A DNA stretch of 64,000 bases. Origin: Rhizobium sp. TH135 (GTDB lineage Bacteria > Pseudomonadota > Alphaproteobacteria > Rhizobiales > Rhizobiaceae). The position numbers and the translations under genes were made by a program. The number at the start of each line of letters is the position of its first letter. Position 1 is the first letter of the stretch. The stretch covers positions 1-64,000 of the forward strand of contig NZ_PKRP01000005.1 in NCBI RefSeq assembly GCF_002855515.1. The letters are read 5' to 3'. The notes below the pieces were generated by a model that saw only the letters and a list, made by a program, of their open reading frames with translations, made no database searches and was not told the DNA's origin. This document shows, piece after piece, positions 47,170 through 55,869 of this stretch.

Positions 47170-47333
47170 GCTTGTGTTTGGATCCTCGGGTCAAGCCCGA
47201 GGATGACGACCTTCTGGGGTGGATCAGGGTATTCTCCTCCGACGTTGTGCAATGGAGACTGAAGAGGAGGATACCATTCGCTCCCCTCACACTCCGTCGT
47301 CCTCGGGCTTGACCTGAGGATCCAGTCACAAGC
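47170..47333. repeat. 164-bp nested palindrome (MITE- or BIME-like element)
   Basis: Two copies of an approximately 40-bp repeat face each other (47170-47210 and 47296-47333), sharing GCTTGTG, GGATCCTC, GGTCAAGCCCGAGGA and GACGAC, with few differences. Each copy is itself a small palindrome (TCCTCGGG-tcaag-CCCGAGGA in the left one). Inside, GGTATTCTCCTC (47228-47239) pairs with GAGGAGGATACC (47264-47275). The whole can fold as one long hairpin. Confidence 0.65.
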
Positions 47334-47465
47334 AAGCACGTGCAACGTCCTAACTCGCCCTTAGTGGGGAGAGGAGGAACTGGCGCTCGCCCCTTCCCCT
47401 CTGTCCCCACACCCCAACCTGCGCTAGCATCCGCCGACCCAACCCCGCCAACCCGACGAGGCGCG

Positions 47466-48323
47466 ATGTTCATTCCCCTGCATGACCGAAACGCGCTCAA
47501 ACATATTCGCCGGCAATATGTGACGCTGGGGCTGATTCTTGCCAATGTCGTGACCCATGCGCTGGCGACGCTGGCGCCGGAGGCGCTTTATGAGATCGGG
47601 GTCTATGGCATGGGGTTCATCCCGGCCGTCGCCTTCGATATCGCAGAGCTCGATCCACGGCTGGTGCTCGTGCCGGAAAGTGCGACCTACATCACCTATT
47701 CTTTCCTGCATGGCAGCTGGCTGCATCTGGGGTCCAACATGCTCTTCCTCTGGGTCTTCGGCGACAATGTCGAGGACGCCATGGGGCACCTCAAGTTCCT
47801 GTTCTTCTACCTCGCCTGCGCGGCCGCCGGTGCGCTGGTGCATGGGCTGGTGATGCCCGCCAGCGAAGCGCCGCTGATCGGGGCGTCGGGCGCGGTGTCG
47901 GGCGTCGTCGCGGCCTATCTGATGCTGCATCCCAAGGTGCGCGTCTGGGTGCTGGTCTTCATGCGCTTTCCCCTGCCGCTTCCGGCCTTCATCCCGCTCC
48001 TCTTCTGGGTCGGCCAGCAATTCGTCATGCTGGTGATCGACGCAGGCAGCAATGTCTCCTGGGGTGCACATGTCGGCGGGATCCTCACCGGTGCCTTGTT
48101 AGTGCTCTTTTTGCGACGTCCGGGCGTGCCCCTCTTCGACCGCGCGATCGTCACACCCCGCGCCGTCGAGCATGAGGCTGCCACCGTCGACGTGGCGCCG
48201 GTCGGGCCCTGGGGGCAGAGACCCGCAGGAAACGCGCCGGATGGCGAGGCAGCAGGCGGCGCACTCCGCCCAGAAACTCCGGCAACCCAGCCGGTCCGCA
48301 AGGTCACCCATTGGGGACGATGA
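47466..48323 (+). CDS. Rhomboid family intramembrane serine protease
   Basis: The 285-aa product has six to seven hydrophobic helices. The catalytic pair is visible: Ser141 in LIGASGAVSGVVAAYL (GxSG) and His202 in VSWGAHVGGILTGALL. HGSWLHLGSNMLFLWVFGDN is the helix-2 HxxxN oxyanion region. It cleaves single-pass membrane proteins within the bilayer; targets are unknown. The C-terminal 45 residues after the last helix are polar and Ala/Pro-rich. ATG 47466 (GAGG upstream) was chosen over an upstream ATG at 47340 that lies next to the palindromic repeat. Confidence 0.93.
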   Translation: MFIPLHDRNALKHIRRQYVTLGLILANVVTHALATLAPEALYEIGVYGMGFIPAVAFDIAELDPRLVLVPESATYITYSFLHGSWLHLGSNMLFLWVFGDNVEDAMGHLKFLFFYLACAAAGALVHGLVMPASEAPLIGASGAVSGVVAAYLMLHPKVRVWVLVFMRFPLPLPAFIPLLFWVGQQFVMLVIDAGSNVSWGAHVGGILTGALLVLFLRRPGVPLFDRAIVTPRAVEHEAATVDVAPVGPWGQRPAGNAPDGEAAGGALRPETPATQPVRKVTHWGR

Positions 48324-48346
48324 CAACAGGTCGCGGGTCAGCTGTA

Positions 48347-48376
48347 TTGACGTGAACGTCAACGTCAATTATTGCT
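48347..48376 (+). promoter_or_regulatory. Palindromic operator overlapping the likely etfBA promoter (LiuR-type candidate)
   Basis: A perfect 16-bp palindrome, TTGACGT-GA-ACGTCAA, spans 48347-48362, and CGTCAA is repeated again at 48363-48368. TTGACG can also serve as a -35 with a TTATTG -10 at 48369-48374 (16-bp spacer). The site resembles the MerR-family LiuR motif (TTnACGT-nn-ACGTnAA as I recall it) that controls branched-chain amino acid and acyl-CoA catabolism, and etf genes are reported members of such regulons. Confidence 0.55.
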
Positions 48377-48497
48377 GTCGGCCAAACGGCATCGATCGTT
48401 GTGTTTGGGAAAAAAATGCGTATCGATGTCGCCAATCGACAAACGGCGGAGCGCATGTGAGCGCATTTTCCGGCGGAAGATTTGAAGAGAGGAACCC

Positions 48498-49247
48498 ATG
48501 AAGATACTCGTCCCAGTCAAGCGGGTTGTGGATTACAACGTCAAGATCCGCGTCAAGCCTGATGGTTCCGGCGTCGAACTCGCCAACGTCAAGATGTCCA
48601 TGAACCCCTTCGACGAGATCTCCGTCGAGGAAGCCCTGCGGCTGAAGGAAGCCGGCAAGGCCGAGGAAGTGGTCGTCGTTTCGATCGGTCCTGCCAAGGC
48701 CGAGGAAACCATCCGCACCGCACTCGCCATGGGCGCTGACCGTGGCATCCTGATTGAAACCGACGAAGCCGTTGAGCCGCTCGCCGTCGCCAAGCTCCTG
48801 AAGGGCGTGGTCGAAGCCGAGGCTCCGGGTCTCGTCATCGTCGGCAAGCAGGCAATCGACGACGATTCGAACCAGACCGGCCAGATGCTTGCGGCGCTCC
48901 TCGGTTGGGGCCAGGCGACGTTTGCCTCCAAGCTCGAACTCGGCGCCGACAAAGCGACCGTGACCCGCGAAGTCGACGGCGGTCTGCAGACCATCGACGT
49001 GAAGCTCCCGGCGATCGTCACCACCGACCTGCGCCTCAACGAGCCGCGTTATGCCTCGCTGCCGAACATCATGAAGGCGAAGAAGAAGCCGCTCGACAAG
49101 AAGGCTCCGTCCGACTTCGGCGTCGACGTTGCTCCGCGCCTGAAGGTGCTGAAGACCGAAGAGCCGGGTGGTCGCAAGGCGGGCATCAAGGTGAAGAGCG
49201 TCGCCGAATTGGTTGACAAGCTCAAGAACGAAGCCGGCGTATTGTAA
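48498..49247 (+). CDS. etfB: Electron transfer flavoprotein subunit beta
   Basis: EtfB with EtfA accepts electrons from acyl-CoA dehydrogenases and passes them to ETF-ubiquinone oxidoreductase. The 249-aa product has [40 protein letters not shown], the AMP-binding [20 protein letters not shown] and the signature [20 protein letters not shown] with [10 protein letters not shown]. Length is typical. GAGAGGA precedes the ATG. etfA follows after 25 bp, and a palindromic operator lies about 140 bp upstream. Confidence 0.97.
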   Translation: MKILVPVKRVVDYNVKIRVKPDGSGVELANVKMSMNPFDEISVEEALRLKEAGKAEEVVVVSIGPAKAEETIRTALAMGADRGILIETDEAVEPLAVAKLLKGVVEAEAPGLVIVGKQAIDDDSNQTGQMLAALLGWGQATFASKLELGADKATVTREVDGGLQTIDVKLPAIVTTDLRLNEPRYASLPNIMKAKKKPLDKKAPSDFGVDVAPRLKVLKTEEPGGRKAGIKVKSVAELVDKLKNEAGVL

Positions 49248-49272
49248 GCGGAACGGACAGGAGAAACGTAAA

Positions 49273-50202
49273 ATGGCTATTCTTCTTCTCGCAGAACACG
49301 ACAACGCGACCGTTTCCGAACAGACCGCGAAGGCCCTGACGGCTGCTACGAAAATCGGCGGCGACGTGCATGTGCTGGTCGCCGGTGCTGGCGCCAAGGC
49401 TGCCGCCGATGCGGCTGCCAAGCTCTCTGGCGTCTCCAAGGTGCTGCTCGCCGACGACGCGTCGCTCGGCAACAACCTGGCGGAACCGCTGGCGGCCCTC
49501 ATCGTCTCGCTTGCCGGCTCCTACGACACAATCATCGCGGCTGCGACCTCGGTCGGCAAGAACGTGATGCCGCGCGTCGCAGCTCTGCTCGATGTCATGC
49601 AGGTCTCGGAAATCACTGAAGTGGTCTCTGCCGACACCTTCAAGCGTCCGATCTATGCCGGCAACGCCATCCAGACCGTGCAGTCGACCGATGCCAAGAA
49701 GGTGATTACGGTCCGTACCGCCTCCTTCGCCGCTGCCGGCGACGGTGGATCCGCTGCCGTGGAAAGCATTGCTGCCGCTGCAAACCCCGGCGTTTCGAGC
49801 CATGTGTCCGACGCGCTGTCCTCTTCGGACCGTCCGGAACTGGCCTCGGCCAAGATCATCATTTCCGGCGGCCGTGCCCTCGGCTCCTCGGAGAAGTTCC
49901 AGGAAGTCATCCTGCCCGTCGCCGACAAGCTGGGTGCCGCCGTCGGCGCGTCCCGTGCGGCGGTCGACGCAGGCTACGCCCCGAACGACTGGCAGGTTGG
50001 CCAGACCGGCAAGGTGGTTGCCCCGCAGCTCTACATCGCCTGCGGCATCTCGGGTGCCATCCAGCATCTCGCCGGCATGAAGGACTCCAAGGTCATCGTC
50101 GCCATCAACAAGGACGAGGAAGCCCCGATCTTCCAGGTCGCCGATTACGGCCTCGTCGCCGACATCTTCGAAGCCCTGCCGGAGCTCGAGAAGGCGCTCT
50201 AA
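49273..50202 (+). CDS. etfA: Electron transfer flavoprotein subunit alpha
   Basis: The 309-aa partner of EtfB binds FAD in its C-terminal domain: [40 protein letters not shown] with [20 protein letters not shown] and the final [20 protein letters not shown] with [20 protein letters not shown]. These match the family closely. The ATG at 49273 has AGGAGA upstream. A strong terminator follows at 50261-50292, so etfBA form one two-gene unit. Confidence 0.97.
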   Translation: MAILLLAEHDNATVSEQTAKALTAATKIGGDVHVLVAGAGAKAAADAAAKLSGVSKVLLADDASLGNNLAEPLAALIVSLAGSYDTIIAAATSVGKNVMPRVAALLDVMQVSEITEVVSADTFKRPIYAGNAIQTVQSTDAKKVITVRTASFAAAGDGGSAAVESIAAAANPGVSSHVSDALSSSDRPELASAKIIISGGRALGSSEKFQEVILPVADKLGAAVGASRAAVDAGYAPNDWQVGQTGKVVAPQLYIACGISGAIQHLAGMKDSKVIVAINKDEEAPIFQVADYGLVADIFEALPELEKAL

Positions 50203-50260
50203 GCACCATCTCGCAGCTGCGAAAGGACTGGTCAAAGAACCCTTTGCGGTCTATCAATCA

Positions 50261-50292
50261 GCCGGGTCCGCGACAGCGGGTCCGGCATTTTT
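50261..50292 (+). terminator. Terminator after etfBA
   Basis: An 11-bp stem with two G-T pairs (50261-50271 with 50276-50286) and a GACA tetraloop is followed by ATTTTT. It separates etfBA from the dehydrogenase gene. Confidence 0.85.
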
Positions 50293-50342
50293 GTCGGTGC
50301 CATCTTCTTGAGTGAAGACGAGAACGGGTGAGGAGCGAGACG

Positions 50343-51224
50343 ATGACGGACAAGATCAGCAATGTGGGTGTCGTGGGTGCCGGCCAGATGGGCTGTGGCA
50401 TTGCCCAGGTCTCCGCCGCCGCCGGCTACAAGGTCACGATCTACGATCTCTCCAAGGAGCGGATCGAAGCGGGCTTGGCCACCATCAACGGCAACCTCGC
50501 CCGTCAAGTGACCAACGGCAAGATCACCGACGATCAGCGCAAGGAAGCACTGGCGCTGATCTCCGGTTCGTCCGACGTCAACGACCTTGCCGCAGCCGAT
50601 CTCGTCATCGAGGCGGCGACCGAGGACGAAAGCGTCAAGCGCAAGATCTTTGCGGCCCTCTGCCCGGTGCTGAAGCCCGAGGCGCTGATTGCGACCAACA
50701 CATCTTCGCTTTCCATTACCCGGCTTGCATCGGCCACCGATCGGCCGGAGCGCTTCATGGGCATTCACTTCATGAACCCGGTCCCGGTCATGAAGCTCGT
50801 CGAACTGGTGCGCGGCATCGCGACCGACGAGACGACTTTCAAGACAGCCAAGGAGTTCGTCTCCTCGCTCGACAAGACGATCACGGTGGCCGAAGACTTC
50901 CCCGCCTTCATCGTCAACCGCATCCTGCTCCCGATGATCAACGAGGCGATCTACACGCTCTATGAAGGCGTGGGCTCGGTGGAAGCCATCGACACGGCGA
51001 TGAAGCTTGGCGCCAACCATCCGATGGGGCCGCTGCAGCTCGCCGATTTCATCGGCCTCGACACCTGCCTTTCGATCATGCAGGTGCTGCATGAAGGCCT
51101 GTCGGACTCGAAGTATCGCCCCTGCCCACTGCTGGTCAAATATGTCGAGGCCGGCTGGCTCGGTCGCAAGTCGGGCCGCGGCTTCTACGACTATCGCGGC
51201 GAAGTGCCGGTTCCCACCCGCTGA
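50343..51224 (+). CDS. hbd: 3-hydroxybutyryl-CoA dehydrogenase
   Basis: This enzyme oxidises or reduces (S)-3-hydroxybutyryl-CoA with NAD(P). The 293-aa product has the N-terminal Rossmann motif VGVVGAGQMGCGIAQVSAAA, LVIEAATEDESVKRKIFAAL, catalytic ATNTSSLSITRLASAT and FMGIHFMNPVPVMKLVELVR, and the C-terminal helical domain ANHPMGPLQLADFIGLDTCL. Length matches single-domain 3-hydroxyacyl-CoA dehydrogenases (Hbd/PaaH). GTGAGGAGCGAGACG precedes the ATG. Position behind etfBA fits fatty acid, polyhydroxybutyrate or phenylacetate-type catabolism; the exact pathway is not determined by context. Confidence 0.94.
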   Translation: MTDKISNVGVVGAGQMGCGIAQVSAAAGYKVTIYDLSKERIEAGLATINGNLARQVTNGKITDDQRKEALALISGSSDVNDLAAADLVIEAATEDESVKRKIFAALCPVLKPEALIATNTSSLSITRLASATDRPERFMGIHFMNPVPVMKLVELVRGIATDETTFKTAKEFVSSLDKTITVAEDFPAFIVNRILLPMINEAIYTLYEGVGSVEAIDTAMKLGANHPMGPLQLADFIGLDTCLSIMQVLHEGLSDSKYRPCPLLVKYVEAGWLGRKSGRGFYDYRGEVPVPTR

Positions 51225-51238
51225 TTACCCATTCCGGC

Positions 51239-51350
51239 GGGGCACCCTCCGGCGGAAAGATATTTGCCCCTCGGGGTGATCATTGGTCGGCCATTCCTCG
51301 GAAGAGACGGGCCGACCCTCTAGTTTGCGGGGCAGATACCGATCCCCCGC
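51239..51350 (+). promoter_or_regulatory. Structured leader upstream of the sulfate transporter operon
   Basis: Three or four hairpins lie between hbd and sbp: GGGGCA/TGCCCC (51239-51244 with 51265-51270), which competes with CCCC-TC-GGGG (51267-51276); GGTCGGCC/GGCCGACC (51285-51292 with 51310-51317), with an inner CTC-GGAA-GAG; and GCGGGG/CCCCGC (51327-51332 with 51345-51350), ending just before the sbp ribosome site. One of them may simply terminate hbd, but none is followed by a T run. Mutually exclusive pairing near the start would suit attenuation or ligand sensing. Not recognised as a known riboswitch. Confidence 0.4.
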
Positions 51351-51368
51351 ATACCGGAGACCAAGTTC

Positions 51369-52352
51369 ATGAAACGCCTCCTCCTCCTGAGCGCCGCCAT
51401 CGCCGCCCTTTCCCTGCCGGTTTCGGCCAGTGCTGCCGACAAGCTGCTGAACGCCTCCTACGACATCGCCCGCGAAATCTTCGCCGCCCAGAACGAAGCC
51501 TTCATCAAGGCCAATCCGGGCGTCAGCATCGACCAGTCGCATGGCGGCACCTCGCGTCAGGCACGCGCCATCGTTGAGGGACTGGAAGCCGATGTCGTGA
51601 CCTTCAACCAGGTGACCGACGTCGAGTTCCTCGCCAAGAACGGCTTCATCAACGAAGGCTGGCAGGGCGAATTCCCGAACAACGCCTCGCCCTTCTACTC
51701 CTTCCCGTCCTTCCTGGTGCGCGCCGGCAATCCGAAGGGGATCAAGGACTGGGACGATCTCGCCCGTGACGACGTTCAGGTAATCTTCCCCAACCCGAAG
51801 ACCTCGGGCAATGCCCGCTACACCTATCTGGCGGCAACAGCTTACGCGAAAGAGAAGTTCGCCGGCGACGAGGCCAAGGTGACGGAATTCGTCGACAAGA
51901 TCTTCGACAACGTGCCGGTCTTCGACACTGGTGGCCGCGCCGCGACGACGACGTTCGTCGAGCGCGAGACCGGCGACGTGATCATCACCTTCGAAGCCGA
52001 GACCAAGTCGATCGCCAAGCAGTATGGCGAGGACAAGTTCCAGCAGGTGGTGCCGTCGATGAGCCTGCTTGCCGAATTCCCGGTCGCGATCGTCGACAAG
52101 GTTGCCGATGCCAAGGGCAGCCAGGAGCTTTCCAAGAAGTATCTCGACTTCCTCTACTCGCCCGAGGGCCAGAAGATCGCCGCCGAATTCGGCCACCGCG
52201 TCCATGACGAGGCGGTCGCTGCCGAATACAAGGACCAGTTCCCGGAGATCCGCCTCGTGACCGTCGAAGATGCCTTCGGCGGCTGGGATAAGGTCTCTGC
52301 GGAGCACTTTGCCGAGGGCGGCATCCTTGATGGGATTTATGGCAGCCGCTAA
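51369..52352 (+). CDS. sbp: Sulfate ABC transporter substrate-binding protein
   Basis: This periplasmic protein captures sulfate (or thiosulfate) for the CysTWA importer. The 327-aa product has a signal peptide (KRLLLLSAAIAALSLPVSA, cleavage after ASA) and family motifs LLNASYDIAREIFAAQNEAF, QSHGGTSRQARAIVEGLEAD, DVVTFNQVTDVEFLA and IFPNPKTSGNARYTYLAATA, which line the sulfate pocket. GGAG precedes the ATG. It is the first gene of sbp-cysT-cysW-cysA, separated from cysT by a hairpin. Confidence 0.95.
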   Translation: MKRLLLLSAAIAALSLPVSASAADKLLNASYDIAREIFAAQNEAFIKANPGVSIDQSHGGTSRQARAIVEGLEADVVTFNQVTDVEFLAKNGFINEGWQGEFPNNASPFYSFPSFLVRAGNPKGIKDWDDLARDDVQVIFPNPKTSGNARYTYLAATAYAKEKFAGDEAKVTEFVDKIFDNVPVFDTGGRAATTTFVERETGDVIITFEAETKSIAKQYGEDKFQQVVPSMSLLAEFPVAIVDKVADAKGSQELSKKYLDFLYSPEGQKIAAEFGHRVHDEAVAAEYKDQFPEIRLVTVEDAFGGWDKVSAEHFAEGGILDGIYGSR

Positions 52353-52376
52353 GCACGGTATTCGATCGATGTCAGG

Positions 52377-52400
52377 ACCGGCGGGCGCTCCGCCGGTTTT
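52377..52400 (+). terminator. Intra-operon hairpin between sbp and cysT
   Basis: A perfect 8-bp GC-rich stem (52377-52384 with 52390-52397) ends in four T residues. Located inside the operon, it probably acts as a partial terminator or mRNA stabiliser that gives more binding protein than membrane subunits. Confidence 0.65.
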
Positions 52401-52420
52401 CTCATGAAAGGACGACGACG

Positions 52421-53242
52421 TTGAAACGCCGCGTATTGCCGGGCTTCAGACTGTCCCTCGGGATCACGCTGGTCTATGCCGCGATCATCATCCTGTTGCC
52501 GCTGGCAGCCCTGATCTTCAAGGCGGCGAGCCTCGGACCATCAGACTACTGGCGCATCGTCTCCTCGGACCGTGCTGTCGCGAGTTATGGCGTGACGATC
52601 GGCTCGGCGCTGGTCGCGACCCTGTTCAACCTCGTCTTCGGCCTGGCTCTCGCCTGGGTGCTTGTGCGCTATCGTTTCCCCGGTCGCCGTATCATCGACG
52701 CCCTCGTCGACCTGCCCTTTGCGCTTCCGACGGCGGTCGCCGGCATTTCGCTCACCACGCTCTTTGCCTCCAATGGCTGGTTCGGATCGGCACTTGCCGA
52801 AATCGGCATCAAGGTCGCCTACACCCCGCTCGGCATCATGGTCGCCATGGCCTTCACCAGCCTGCCCTTCATCGTGCGCACGGTGCAGCCGGTGCTGGAA
52901 GAGCTCGACCCGGCGCTCGAAGAGGCCGGCCAGACGCTCGGCTCCAGCGACCTGTCGATCTTCCGCCGCGTGATCCTGCCGCTTCTGACGCCGGCCCTTC
53001 TTGCCGGCACCTCGCTCGCCTTCGCGCGCAGCCTTGGCGAATTCGGCGCGATCATCTTCATTGCCGGCAACCAGCCCTTCTCGACCGAGATTACGGCGCT
53101 CCTCGCCTTCATCCGGCTCGAGGAATACGACTATCCGGCCTCGGCCGCGATTGCCTCGGTCATGCTGATTGCCGCCTTCGTCATGCTGGCGGTAACCAAC
53201 TATCTGCAGGCCCGCGCGCTGCGCTACACGGTGAAAGGCTGA
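52421..53242 (+). CDS. cysT: Sulfate ABC transporter permease CysT
   Basis: This is one of two membrane subunits of the sulfate importer. The 273-aa product has six hydrophobic helices and the binding-protein-dependent permease loop EEAGQTLGSSDLSIFRRVIL (EAA motif), plus VDLPFALPTAVAGISLTTLF and ARSLGEFGAIIFIAGN, typical of CysT/CysU. It starts at TTG with AAAGGA nine bases upstream; the nearest ATG is out of frame. Three bp separate it from cysW. Confidence 0.95.
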   Translation: MKRRVLPGFRLSLGITLVYAAIIILLPLAALIFKAASLGPSDYWRIVSSDRAVASYGVTIGSALVATLFNLVFGLALAWVLVRYRFPGRRIIDALVDLPFALPTAVAGISLTTLFASNGWFGSALAEIGIKVAYTPLGIMVAMAFTSLPFIVRTVQPVLEELDPALEEAGQTLGSSDLSIFRRVILPLLTPALLAGTSLAFARSLGEFGAIIFIAGNQPFSTEITALLAFIRLEEYDYPASAAIASVMLIAAFVMLAVTNYLQARALRYTVKG

Positions 53243-53245
53243 ACC

Positions 53246-54136
53246 ATGAGCCACGTCACAAAGACAAGACGCCCGCCACGGGTCGGCGATGCGCCGCTCT
53301 TCAAATACACGCTGATCGGTCTGGTCCTCGTTCTGGTCGCCTTCTTCATCGTGGCACCGCTGGCCGTCATCGGCATCGAGGCCTTCTCCAAGGGCGTGCC
53401 GTTCTTTCTGGAGACGATCGCGGATCCGGACACCGGCCATGCAATCGGGCTGACGGTGCTCACCGCGCTGATCGCCGTGCCGCTGAACACCATCTTCGGC
53501 GTGGCAGCTGCCTGGGCGATCACCAAGCATGATTTTCGCGGCAAGCGCATCCTGACCATCCTGATCGAGATCCCCTTCTCCGTCTCGCCGGTCGTGGCAG
53601 GCGTTGCCTATCTCTTCGTCTACGGCCTGCAGGGCATCTTCGGCCCCGCCCTCGACAGCGCCGGGCTGAAGATCCTCTTTGCCCTGCCGGGCATCGTGCT
53701 TGCCTCGATGTTCGTGACGGCACCCTTTGTGGCGCGTGAGCTGATCCCGTTGATGCAGGCCCAGGGCCGAGATCTCGAAGAGGCGGCAACCTCACTGGGT
53801 GCGAGCGGCTTCCGCACCTTCGTCTCGGTGACACTGCCAAACATCAAATGGGCGCTGCTCTACGGCATCGTTCTCTGCAATGCGCGTGTGATGGGCGAAT
53901 TCGGCGCCGTGTCGATCGTCTCCGGCAACATCCGCGGCCAGACCAACACGCTGCCGCTGCATATTGAACTGCTCTACCAGGACTACAACGCCGTCGGCGC
54001 CTTCGCGGCTGCCTCAATCCTCGCGACGCTGGCGCTCGTGACGCTGGTGGTCAAGGTCTTCCTCGAACGCCAGGGCGCCGGTCGCAGAAGCCGCCCGGCG
54101 ACGCTCGCCGGTACTACTTCGGAGATGAATTCGTGA
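53246..54136 (+). CDS. cysW: Sulfate ABC transporter permease CysW
   Basis: This is the second membrane subunit of the sulfate importer. The 296-aa product has six hydrophobic helices, IEIPFSVSPVVAGVAYLFVY, the EAA loop EEAATSLGASGFRTFVSVTL and NARVMGEFGAVSIVSGNIRG followed by QTNTLPLHIELLYQDY, a CysW hallmark. The start lies 3 bp after cysT, and its stop overlaps the GTG start of cysA (GTGA), so the three genes are coupled. Confidence 0.95.
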   Translation: MSHVTKTRRPPRVGDAPLFKYTLIGLVLVLVAFFIVAPLAVIGIEAFSKGVPFFLETIADPDTGHAIGLTVLTALIAVPLNTIFGVAAAWAITKHDFRGKRILTILIEIPFSVSPVVAGVAYLFVYGLQGIFGPALDSAGLKILFALPGIVLASMFVTAPFVARELIPLMQAQGRDLEEAATSLGASGFRTFVSVTLPNIKWALLYGIVLCNARVMGEFGAVSIVSGNIRGQTNTLPLHIELLYQDYNAVGAFAAASILATLALVTLVVKVFLERQGAGRRSRPATLAGTTSEMNS

Positions 54137-55155
54137 ACATTCGCCTCGACACGGTCGTCAAGACCTTCGAAACCTTCCGCGCCGTGCATGGCGTCTCGCT
54201 CGACATCAAGAGCGGCGAACTGGTGGCGCTGCTCGGCCCCTCGGGCTCCGGTAAGACGACCATTCTACGCATGGTGGCCGGCCTCGAATTTGCCGATGGC
54301 GGCCAGATCCATTTCGGCGAGGAGGATGCGACAAACATTCCCGTCCGCGATCGCGGCGTAGGCTTCGTCTTCCAGCATTATGCGCTGTTTCCGCATATGA
54401 CGGTGGCCGAGAACATCGCCTTCGGCATGCAGGTCTCGAAGGTGAAGCGCTCGACCGCAGACATAGACCGCCGCGTCGAAGAACTGCTCTCACTCGTGCA
54501 GCTTGCCGGATTGGGCGAGCGCTTCCCCGGCCAGATCTCCGGCGGCCAGCGTCAGCGCGTAGCACTTGCCCGTGCACTCGCCGTCGATCCGCGCGTGCTG
54601 TTGCTCGACGAGCCTTTCGGCGCACTCGACGCCAACGTCCGCCGCGACCTGCGTCGCTGGCTGCGCTCGATCCATGACGAGCTCGGCATCACCACGCTCT
54701 TCGTCACGCATGACCAGGAAGAGGCCCTCGACCTCGCCGACCGCGTCGTCATCCTCGACAAGGGCAAGATCGTGCAGCAGGGCACGCCGGAAGAGGTCTG
54801 CCGCCAGCCGGCGAACGCCTTCGTCATGCGCTTCCTCGGCGACACCAACGCGCTGATGGCAACCGTTTCCAACGGCAAAGCTGCCGTCGGCAACATGACC
54901 TATGCGGCAGACGGCCTGAAGGACGGGCCAGCGGAATTGCTGTTCCGTCCCACCGATGTCGTCTGGAGCGACGATGCGTCCAAGGGTGTGGCGGCGACCA
55001 TCCAGCGCGTTCTCGACCGCCCAGGCTCGCGCCGGGTGCTGGCCAGGACGGCAGGCGACACGATCGTCGAATTCGACGCGTCGCCGGAATTTGCCAGAGC
55101 CAAGGGCGATGAGGGCTTCATCGAGATCCTCCGGCCACGCGTCTTTCAGGACTGA
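54133..55155 (+). CDS. cysA: Sulfate/thiosulfate ABC transporter ATP-binding protein CysA
   Basis: This is the ATPase of the sulfate importer. The 340-aa product has Walker A LLGPSGSGKTTILRMVAGLE, Q-loop FVFQHYALFPHMTVAENIAF, signature QISGGQRQRVALARALAVDP, Walker B VLLLDEPFGALDA and H-loop FVTHDQEEALDLADR. A C-terminal TOBE-like domain (about 235-335) may be regulatory. It starts at GTG (GGAG upstream) inside the cysW stop. It ends the operon, and tlpA is convergent 24 bp away. Confidence 0.96.
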   Translation: MNIRLDTVVKTFETFRAVHGVSLDIKSGELVALLGPSGSGKTTILRMVAGLEFADGGQIHFGEEDATNIPVRDRGVGFVFQHYALFPHMTVAENIAFGMQVSKVKRSTADIDRRVEELLSLVQLAGLGERFPGQISGGQRQRVALARALAVDPRVLLLDEPFGALDANVRRDLRRWLRSIHDELGITTLFVTHDQEEALDLADRVVILDKGKIVQQGTPEEVCRQPANAFVMRFLGDTNALMATVSNGKAAVGNMTYAADGLKDGPAELLFRPTDVVWSDDASKGVAATIQRVLDRPGSRRVLARTAGDTIVEFDASPEFARAKGDEGFIEILRPRVFQD

Positions 55156-55179
55156 GACAGCGGCAAGCTGCGGAGGAGA

Positions 55180-55845
55180 TCAGCTTCCGGTCGCAGCAGC
55201 CGTCACCAGCGCCTTGGCGTCAGTGCCGTCCCACGCGGCCGGGCCATTCATGCTACCGAGCAGGCAGCCTTTACCATTGACGAGCAGCGTCACCGGGAGG
55301 CCGAAGGCAAGACCTTCGCGCTTCAGCTGGTTGAAGACGCCCATCGAGGCATCGCGGTAGAGACCGAGCGCATCGACGCCCGTCTCTTCGAGGAACGTCT
55401 GGGGCTTTTCGACATCGCCGGTATCGATGTTGATCGCAAGCACCTGGAAGGCTTCACCGCCGGCCGCCTCCTGCAGGTTGTTGAGCGCCGGCATTTCCTC
55501 GCGGCAGGGCACGCACCAGGTGGCCCAGAGATTGATCAGCACCGTCTTATTCGCGAAGTTGGCCATGGTCATCGGAGCGCCCGCCTTGTCCTGGAAGGTC
55601 AGGCCCTGGATGAGCTTCGGCTCGCTGACTGGGATCATCGCCGCGACATCGCCCTTCAGATAAGGGGTCAGCGCCTCGGCCTTGGCGACAGAACCCTCGC
55701 ATTGCGCGGCATCGGCGGTCTCCACGGCATTGCCAGACGTGGTCTCTCTCACGTATACCGCAGCCGCGCCGGCGACGATGCCGGCCACCGCCGCGATCGC
55801 AACCAGCTTGGTGGGGAAAAGACGCTCAGGTCTTTTTTCTGTCAT
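55180..55845 (-). CDS. tlpA: TlpA family thiol-disulfide oxidoreductase
   Basis: This is a membrane-anchored periplasmic thioredoxin-like protein; in Bradyrhizobium TlpA reduces copper-delivery proteins for cytochrome oxidase. The 221-aa product has one N-terminal hydrophobic segment ([20 protein letters not shown]), a thioredoxin fold with active site [15 protein letters not shown] (C111/C114) and the cis-Pro region GLPVTLLVN. Two further Cys (C49, and one in NGKGCLLGS) match a known TlpA feature. ATG 55845 (GGAGA upstream) was preferred to an ATG seven codons earlier. It is divergent from argH across 24 bp. Confidence 0.93.
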   Translation of the reverse strand: MTEKRPERLFPTKLVAIAAVAGIVAGAAAVYVRETTSGNAVETADAAQCEGSVAKAEALTPYLKGDVAAMIPVSEPKLIQGLTFQDKAGAPMTMANFANKTVLINLWATWCVPCREEMPALNNLQEAAGGEAFQVLAINIDTGDVEKPQTFLEETGVDALGLYRDASMGVFNQLKREGLAFGLPVTLLVNGKGCLLGSMNGPAAWDGTDAKALVTAAATGS

Positions 55846-55869
55846 GTCATTCTCCAGGACGGGCATTCC

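Larger units (their letters stand above)
46190..47465. other. Long region without a supported protein gene
   Basis: This 1.28-kb gap is the largest in the window. It holds two palindromic elements at its left end, a hairpin-dense GC-rich block in the middle with a terminator-like stem after it, and a 164-bp palindromic element on the right. Overlapping open frames exist on both strands across 46519-47089 (188 and 160 codons), but neither has domain features or a ribosome site, and both are rich in Arg, Gly, Ser and Pro as expected for GC-rich non-coding DNA. The last 130 bp should include the rhomboid gene leader. Confidence 0.6.
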
